Source of the DNA: Aliidongia dinghuensis
Lineage (GTDB): Bacteria > Pseudomonadota > Alphaproteobacteria > ATCC43930 > CGMCC-115725
Reading direction: 5' to 3'
Assembly: GCF_014643535.1 (NCBI RefSeq)
Contig: NZ_BMJQ01000004.1
Location: 372,001-436,000, forward strand
DNA: 64,000 bases
A program made the translations under genes and the position numbers. The notes below the pieces were generated by a model. The model was not told where the DNA came from. It saw only the letters and a list, made by a program, of their open reading frames with translations, and searched no databases. Positions 59,260 to 64,000 of the stretch are shown piece after piece. How positions within the stretch are numbered: the stretch's first letter is position 1; each line of letters opens with the position of its first letter.

Positions 59260-61560
59260 TCAGAAGTCCTTCGACACCGACAAGCCGACCGTCAGTGGCC
59301 GGACTGTGTAGCCCTCGTTGACCGAGAGCAGCGACGGCCGCTGGATCGTCTTGTTCTGGTCGAGCAGGTTCTTCACGAACAGCGAGACGACCAGGCTGCC
59401 GAAATCGGCACCGACGCTCGCGTTCAGTACGTTGTAGACCGGCCGGCCATAGTCCGGGTCGGTGTTCTGGAACGCACCGTGGCTCGGGCCCGTCCATTCC
59501 CAATCGGCACGGACGAAGCCGTCGACGCCGTTGGCGACTTCGGTCGTGTAGTCGGCGCCGAACGCAGCGGTCCAATCGGGCGTGCCCAGCAGCTTGTCGC
59601 CGACCGCGGCGCCCAGGCCCGGATCGGCTTGGGTCAGGGTCGAGTGCGTGTAGTCGGCGGACGCGGTCAGCGTCAGGGCCGGCGTCACGCGCGCGCGGAT
59701 CGAGAGTTCCGTGCCGTAGCTCTCGGCATTGCCGGCGTTCGTCGTGTAGTCGAAGCCGCAGATCGGCAGATAGATGTGCTGCTGCACGTTCTTCCAGGTG
59801 ATGTAGTAGACCGCGGCGTCGACCGAGACGCGATTGCCCCAGAAGCGCGCCTTGTCGCCAAGCTCGTAGCTCCAGAGCGAGTCGGCGTTGTATTTCTCCG
59901 GCGCGCCCTTGACGCCGAGGTTCTGGAAGTCGGCCGAGCATTCGAACTGCGGGATCGGCTGATTGGGCGCGCCGAGCCGGAACCCCTTGCTGGCATTGGC
60001 ATAGAGCGTCTGGGCCTCGGTCACGTCCCAGGTCGCCGCGAACTTCGGCGTCGCGGCATAGCTGCGCTCGTTGAAGCCGAACTGGGGCGCCGCGTCGGCG
60101 TTGTAATAGCCGCCGCCGGTGCCGCCGAGCGATTCGCGGGCGAAGTTATAGCGGAGGCCCGCTGTCAGGTGCACGGTCTCCCACGGGATATAGGTGAACT
60201 CGCCGAATACGGCGTATTGCCGCTCGTCGTAGCGGTCCGTGTTCGAATAGACGAGATCGCCCGTGAGCGGGTTGGAGATGACCGGGATATTGTCCGGCGT
60301 CGTGCCGTAGAGCTGCTGCAGCGCCGCACCGACGCCGGTGATGTATTCCTGGTCCGACAGATGGACGTGCTGGTCCGAGAAATAGAGCCCGCCGATCCAG
60401 GTATAGGGCCGGCCGGTGTCGGCGCTCGATTTCGAGGCGAGCCGCAGCTCCTCCGAATATTGCCGCGTGGTCGGGTAGATATAGGCGGGCGACGGCAGGC
60501 CGCCGATCGACGCCGGGTTGACGTTCGGGAAGGCGGCGACCGTCGCTGGGTCGGATGCCAGCGTGTTGGCGAGCAGCACGCTGTTGTAATAGGTGCCGTC
60601 CTGCACGCGATTGAACTGGCGCCAGAAATAGCTTGAGACCGAGGTGAGGTCGGCCCAGTGCAGGTCGTAGTCGGCAGTGATGCTGGGCACGAACAGCGTG
60701 TCGCGACCGCGCTCGGCGACCAGCTTCGCGGTCGAGAGCGACGGCAGGCTCAGGTCATAGACCGAGGTGTCGTCGACCCTGAGCCGCTGGAAGAACACGG
60801 CGGGCGTGATCGTGAGGTCGTCGCCGATGCGCGCCTTCAGGGTCGCGCGCACCACGCCGGTCTTCTCGTCGTTGATGTCGTGGTCGAGCAGCTGGCCCGT
60901 GGTCGACAGCTGGTCGATGTAGCCGCTGTTGTCGAGGAAATCGACGCCCAGGCGCAGCGCGGCCATGCCCTTGACGATCGGCACGTTCAAGACACCGCTT
61001 TCCTCGTAGTTGAGGCCGCCGTGCTTGGTGCTGGACAGCTCGGAATAGACGCTGCCGCCGAAATCGTCGAGGTCCGGCTGTTTGCTGATGAAGCGGATCG
61101 TGCCGCCCATGGAGCTCGAGCCGTAGAGCGTGCCCTGTGGGCCGCGCAGTACCTCGATCCGGTCGAGGTCGAAGAATTGCGGCTCGGTTGCCCCGGTATT
61201 GAGCAGGTTGCGCATCGTGATCGGCACTTCGTCCAGATAGATGCCGACCGTGGGCGAGCCTGCGTCCGAGCTGATGCCCCTGAGCTCGATCTTGCTGAGC
61301 CCCGTGCCGCCCTCGTTCGAGAAGGACAGTCCCGGCACCTCACGGGAGAGATCCGTGATGTCGTTGATGTGCTGTTCCTGGAGCTGCGTGCCGCTCAGAA
61401 CCGAGATATTGAGCGGGACTTCCTTGACGTCTTCCGCGCGCTTCTGCGCCGTGACCGTGATGACTTCGGTGCTGGACGCCCCGTCGGCGAGCGCTGCCAG
61501 CGGCGCCAGCAGAAGCGCGCCGCAACCGGCGCCGCACAAGAACCCGGCTCGCTGCCCCAT
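59260..61560 (-). CDS. TonB-dependent outer-membrane receptor
   Basis: 766 residues with a signal peptide. The TonB box region is TEVITVTAQKRAEDVKEVP, the plug carries GISSDAGSPTVGIYLDEVP and DRIEVLRGPQGTLYGSSSMGGTIRFISKQP, and the barrel ends with a C-terminal aromatic (LSVSKDF). It belongs to the large group common in sphingomonads and related bacteria with VTAQKR-type starts; ligands in this group range from siderophores to glycans or aromatics. No local sigma/anti-sigma or siderophore genes. Its 5' leader is strongly folded. Confidence 0.92.
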   Translation of the reverse strand: MGQRAGFLCGAGCGALLLAPLAALADGASSTEVITVTAQKRAEDVKEVPLNISVLSGTQLQEQHINDITDLSREVPGLSFSNEGGTGLSKIELRGISSDAGSPTVGIYLDEVPITMRNLLNTGATEPQFFDLDRIEVLRGPQGTLYGSSSMGGTIRFISKQPDLDDFGGSVYSELSSTKHGGLNYEESGVLNVPIVKGMAALRLGVDFLDNSGYIDQLSTTGQLLDHDINDEKTGVVRATLKARIGDDLTITPAVFFQRLRVDDTSVYDLSLPSLSTAKLVAERGRDTLFVPSITADYDLHWADLTSVSSYFWRQFNRVQDGTYYNSVLLANTLASDPATVAAFPNVNPASIGGLPSPAYIYPTTRQYSEELRLASKSSADTGRPYTWIGGLYFSDQHVHLSDQEYITGVGAALQQLYGTTPDNIPVISNPLTGDLVYSNTDRYDERQYAVFGEFTYIPWETVHLTAGLRYNFARESLGGTGGGYYNADAAPQFGFNERSYAATPKFAATWDVTEAQTLYANASKGFRLGAPNQPIPQFECSADFQNLGVKGAPEKYNADSLWSYELGDKARFWGNRVSVDAAVYYITWKNVQQHIYLPICGFDYTTNAGNAESYGTELSIRARVTPALTLTASADYTHSTLTQADPGLGAAVGDKLLGTPDWTAAFGADYTTEVANGVDGFVRADWEWTGPSHGAFQNTDPDYGRPVYNVLNASVGADFGSLVVSLFVKNLLDQNKTIQRPSLLSVNEGYTVRPLTVGLSVSKDF

Positions 61561-61564
61561 TCAT

Positions 61565-61641
61565 CCCCCCGTCCGATGAACAACCCCTTGTCACGCAAGT
61601 GCAATCTTCGTTCCACTTGCGTGACTGGGATGGACGGGGAG
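61565..61641 (-). promoter_or_regulatory. Folded leader of the TonB-receptor mRNA, hides the ribosome binding site
   Basis: On the minus strand: an outer helix pairs CTCCCCGTCC (61641-61632) with GGACGGGGGG (61574-61565), ten pairs with one U-G. Inside it a perfect 12-bp hairpin (61625-61614 with 61601-61590) has a 12-base loop. The GGGGGG Shine-Dalgarno run lies in the outer helix, 4 bases from the ATG at 61560. The inner hairpin may also end transcripts from the upstream gene. Confidence 0.55.
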
Positions 61642-61647
61642 TTCTCG

Positions 61648-62514
61648 TCAGGGTCGGGCGAGCAGGTCGATCAGGCTGGAGGTATCCCAGCGGTTGCCGC
61701 CGCGGGCTTGGACGCGGCCGTAGAACTGGTCGACGAGTGCCGTGACCGGGAGCGCCGCCTTGTTGCGCTTGGCCTCTTCGAGGCAGATCGCCAGATCCTT
61801 GCGCATCCAGTCGACGGCAAAGCCGAAGTCGAACTTGCCTTCGGCCATGGTCGCGGCGCGGTTCTCCATCTGCCAGGACTGTGCTGCCCCCTTGGAGATG
61901 ACCTCGACGACCTTGTTCGGGTCGAGCCCAGCGCATTGCGCGAAATTGATGCCCTCGGACAGCGCCTGGACCAGGCCGGCGATGCAGATCTGGTTGACCA
62001 TCTTGGTCAACTGGCCGGCACCGACCGGCCCCATCAGCGTCACGGCGCGGCCGTAGTGGACCATGACCGGCTCGGCCTTGGCGAAGGCCGCGGCGTCGCC
62101 GCCGACCATGATGGTGAGCTTGCCGTTGACGGCGCCGGCCTGGCCGCCCGAAACCGGGGCGTCGAGGAAGGCGATCCCCTTCTCGGCGGCGAGCGCCGCC
62201 AACTCGCGCGCGACGTCGGCCGACGCGGTAGTGTGGTCGGCGAGAATGGCACCCGGCGCCATGCCGGAGAAAGCACCGCCGGGCCCGGCCACGACCTCGC
62301 GCAGGTCATGGTCGTTGCCGACGCAGACGAAGACGATCTCGGCACCCTTGGCAGCCGCGGCCGGCGTCTCGCCCGAGGCCCCGCCGTACTCGGCGACCCA
62401 GGCCGCGGCCTTGGCGGCGGTGCGGTTATAGACGGTCACTGCATGGCCGGCGCGCTGCAGGTGGCCCGCCATCGGATAGCCCATGACGCCCAGGCCCAGG
62501 AATGCAAGCTTCAT
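61648..62514 (-). CDS. NAD(P)-dependent beta-hydroxyacid dehydrogenase
   Basis: 288 residues. AFLGLGVMGYPMAGHLQRAGHAVTVYNRT is the Rossmann dinucleotide motif; the Arg after VYN favours NADP-type binding but is not decisive. LDAPVSGGQAGAVNGKLTIMVGG is the substrate motif, and the catalytic Lys is in VGAGQLTKMVNQI. Candidates are 3-hydroxyisobutyrate dehydrogenase, tartronate semialdehyde reductase or a succinic semialdehyde reductase-like enzyme. It lies 27 bp after the inositol-monophosphatase gene on one transcript. Confidence 0.88.
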   Translation of the reverse strand: MKLAFLGLGVMGYPMAGHLQRAGHAVTVYNRTAAKAAAWVAEYGGASGETPAAAAKGAEIVFVCVGNDHDLREVVAGPGGAFSGMAPGAILADHTTASADVARELAALAAEKGIAFLDAPVSGGQAGAVNGKLTIMVGGDAAAFAKAEPVMVHYGRAVTLMGPVGAGQLTKMVNQICIAGLVQALSEGINFAQCAGLDPNKVVEVISKGAAQSWQMENRAATMAEGKFDFGFAVDWMRKDLAICLEEAKRNKAALPVTALVDQFYGRVQARGGNRWDTSSLIDLLARP

Positions 62515-62541
62515 CGTCCCCTCCTCCCCGTTTGGTCGAAA

Positions 62542-63348
62542 CTATTCCTCGCCGCCGATCAGCACTTCGTGCAAGGCATTCCAGCTGGCCTCGTCCGGCG
62601 TCAAGAGCAGGCCGCCGTCGTGGGTGCGCGGCGTATAGGCCGAGCGGTCGAGCCGGCGCGAATAACCGCCCGCCTCGCGGTGCAGCAGCCAGCCGGCGGC
62701 ATGGTCCCACGGCAGAAGCCGATGATAGAGCGCGAAATGGACGCGGCCGCTCGCAAGCGCCAGATATTCCTGACCGGCGCAACGGAAGCTGAACACGGAG
62801 CCCACCAGGTTCGACCGGCCGGCGATCTTGCGCACGAGCTGGCGATTGCCGAAGCGCAGCGTCAGCGAGCCGCTCATATGGTCCGGCGTCGCCGGCGCCG
62901 CCACATGCAGGCGCTGGCCGTCGAGCCAGGCCCCCTCGCCGCGCCCGGCAACCGCCATATGATCCTTGACCGGATCGAGGATCCAGGATTGTACCACCTC
63001 GCCGCTGCGGATGAGCGAGACCATGACCGCGAACAGCGGGATGCCGGCCGCGAAATTGGCCGTGCCGTCGACCGGATCGATGACCCAGACGGGCGTGTCG
63101 CCCGACAGCCGCTCGAGCACGGTCGGGTCTTTGGACGCCGCCTCTTCGCCGACGACGATCGAGCCCGGCAGCAGGTCGCAGAGCTGCGGCGTGAGGCGAT
63201 GCTCCGTCTCCAGATCCGCGATCGTCACCAGGTCGCCCGGCGCCTTCGCCTGGATGTCGCCCGTCTCCAGGCGCTGGAAGCGGGGCAGGATCAGATCGGC
63301 CGCGGCCTCGCGCAGCAGGGTCGAGACCTTGGTCGTGTCGGGCAGCAT
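62542..63348 (-). CDS. Inositol monophosphatase family phosphatase
   Basis: 268 residues. Li-sensitive phosphatase fold: VGEEAA (first metal Glu), WVIDPVDGTANFAAGIPLFAVMVSL (metal DPVDGT) and LLPWDHAAGWLLHREAGG (WDxAAG). SLTLRFGNRQLVRKIAGR is the variable substrate region. Relatives act on inositol phosphate, histidinol phosphate, PAP or fructose bisphosphate, so the substrate is open. It lies 37 bp downstream of hflX. Confidence 0.88.
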   Translation of the reverse strand: MLPDTTKVSTLLREAAADLILPRFQRLETGDIQAKAPGDLVTIADLETEHRLTPQLCDLLPGSIVVGEEAASKDPTVLERLSGDTPVWVIDPVDGTANFAAGIPLFAVMVSLIRSGEVVQSWILDPVKDHMAVAGRGEGAWLDGQRLHVAAPATPDHMSGSLTLRFGNRQLVRKIAGRSNLVGSVFSFRCAGQEYLALASGRVHFALYHRLLPWDHAAGWLLHREAGGYSRRLDRSAYTPRTHDGGLLLTPDEASWNALHEVLIGGEE

Positions 63349-63385
63349 GCGTCCGAACCTTTCGGCGACGGGTGGCGGAGGGAGA

Positions 63386-64000
63386 TCAGCGTTCGCGGGC
63401 GGCGAAACGGTCGAGATCGGCCTGGTTTATGTTGACGACGAGATGGGCGACATGATCGTCGTCATGCCGTTCCAGCACCTCGCCATGGCGATAAAGCCAG
63501 GCGATGCCGGCGCCGTCCATCAGGTCGACGTCGAGCGGGACTGGTCGTACACCGTCGATGAGGCGCGTGTCGAGCAGGTGCCGCAACGCGTCGCACCCCT
63601 CGCCCGTCGCGGCTGAGAGTGCCACCGCGTCATGATTGCGCCCGGCCCGGTTGACGATCGCCTGGCGCGTCTCGCCGTCCAGCAGGTCGATCTTGTTGAG
63701 CGCCTCGACCAGACCGCGCTCGACCGCCTCGCCGAGGCCCAGGTCCTTGAGCACTCCATGGACGTCTTCGCGCTGCGCCTCGGTATCGGGATGCGCCACG
63801 TCGCGCACATGGACGACAACGTCCGCCTCCTGCACCTCTTCGAGCGTCGCGCGGAAGGCCGCGACCAGATGGGTCGGCAACTCGGAGATGAAACCGACGG
63901 TATCCGACAGGATCGCCTTGCGGCCCGACGGCAGCTTCAAGGTCCGGAGCGTCGGGTCGAGCGTCGCGAACAGCAGGTCCTTGGCGAAGACCTCGGACTG
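63386..64000 (-). CDS. hflX: GTPase HflX (C-terminal part, start beyond the window)
   Basis: The frame runs off the end of the window. Visible are VFAKDLLFATLDPTLR (switch region before G3), SDTVGFISELPTHLVAAFRATLEE (G3 DTVG), LVEALNKIDLLD (G4 NKID) and VALSAATGEGCDALRHLL (G5 SAATG), followed by the short C-terminal domain. HflX is a ribosome-associated GTPase that splits stalled ribosomes under stress. The Walker A region is outside the window. Confidence 0.95.
   Translation of the reverse strand, partial: QSEVFAKDLLFATLDPTLRTLKLPSGRKAILSDTVGFISELPTHLVAAFRATLEEVQEADVVVHVRDVAHPDTEAQREDVHGVLKDLGLGEAVERGLVEALNKIDLLDGETRQAIVNRAGRNHDAVALSAATGEGCDALRHLLDTRLIDGVRPVPLDVDLMDGAGIAWLYRHGEVLERHDDDHVAHLVVNINQADLDRFAARER

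Overview
The window is a 64-kb, densely coded, high-GC stretch of a chromosome. The gene set points to an alphaproteobacterium, probably of the Rhodospirillales type: a Tad pilus locus, the order dacA, tmk, holB, metG, tatD, MBL-hydrolase, a TRAP dicarboxylate system, DctA, an SxxK-type DacA, and mostly Shine-Dalgarno-led genes with ATGA-type overlaps. This placement is inference from gene content, not from a marker gene. No rRNA, insertion sequence, prophage, CRISPR array or plasmid gene was seen. There is one tRNA, tRNA-Ser(TGA) with an encoded CCA.

Layout. 1-3303: the end of a Tad/Flp pilus locus (tadC fragment, a TPR lipoprotein with a LytR_C-like tail, tadD, cpaA prepilin peptidase). 3316-5701: a compact operon of three membrane enzymes, an isoprenylcysteine-methyltransferase-like protein and two tandem fatty-acid-hydroxylase/sterol-desaturase family proteins. 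5731-8605: a CHASE3-like sensor kinase and, divergent from it across an AT-rich non-coding stretch with several hairpins, a secreted GH26-like glycosidase. 8662-12764: an HxlR regulator divergent from a haloalkane-dehalogenase-like hydrolase, an MFS exporter, and a PEP-CTERM surface protein behind a good sigma-54 promoter. 12885-18857: a SEC-C/DUF1186 protein with an apparent 5' frameshift, tRNA-Ser, greB, a lytic transglycosylase, rlpA, dacA and tmk (cell-wall remodelling). 18854-20699: an alpha/beta-hydrolase and LysR pair lying between tmk and holB. 20859-25822: holB, metG, tatD, an MBL hydrolase and an RluA-family pseudouridine synthase, tightly spaced. 25832-31715: a PF04185 phosphoesterase, a DHA2 drug exporter, an exported alkaline-phosphatase-superfamily enzyme and a REC-GGDEF diguanylate cyclase.

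31725-41172 is the most coherent accessory block. A LysR regulator diverges from a minus-strand operon of a class III CoA-transferase, a class I fumarase, an acyl-CoA dehydrogenase, an HTD2/MaoC-type hydratase and a DctPQM TRAP transporter, followed by a methyltransferase. Together they look like uptake and CoA-dependent breakdown of a C5 dicarboxylic acid such as mesaconate, citramalate, itaconate or methylsuccinate. 41230-48610: another LysR, an NTF2-like protein, and a tripartite RND efflux operon whose pump has an unusual proton-relay sequence. 49003-55556: a periplasmic binding protein followed by 11-bp and 13-bp tandem repeats, a small unknown protein, L-lactate permease, a lower-GC patch carrying a small gene interrupted by a stop codon and a GNAT acetyltransferase, and a FUSC-family exporter. 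55655-64000: a small unknown gene, dctA, mazG, a VOC protein, an unknown gene with a CPCC motif, a TonB-dependent receptor with a strongly folded leader, a beta-hydroxyacid dehydrogenase, an inositol-monophosphatase family enzyme and the end of hflX.

The regulatory DNA stands out most: twin 17-bp inverted repeats between hxlR and its neighbour, a sigma-54 promoter for the PEP-CTERM gene, leaders that can hide the ribosome binding sites of the GH26 and TonB-receptor genes, and repeated short tandem duplications, often of 15 bp.
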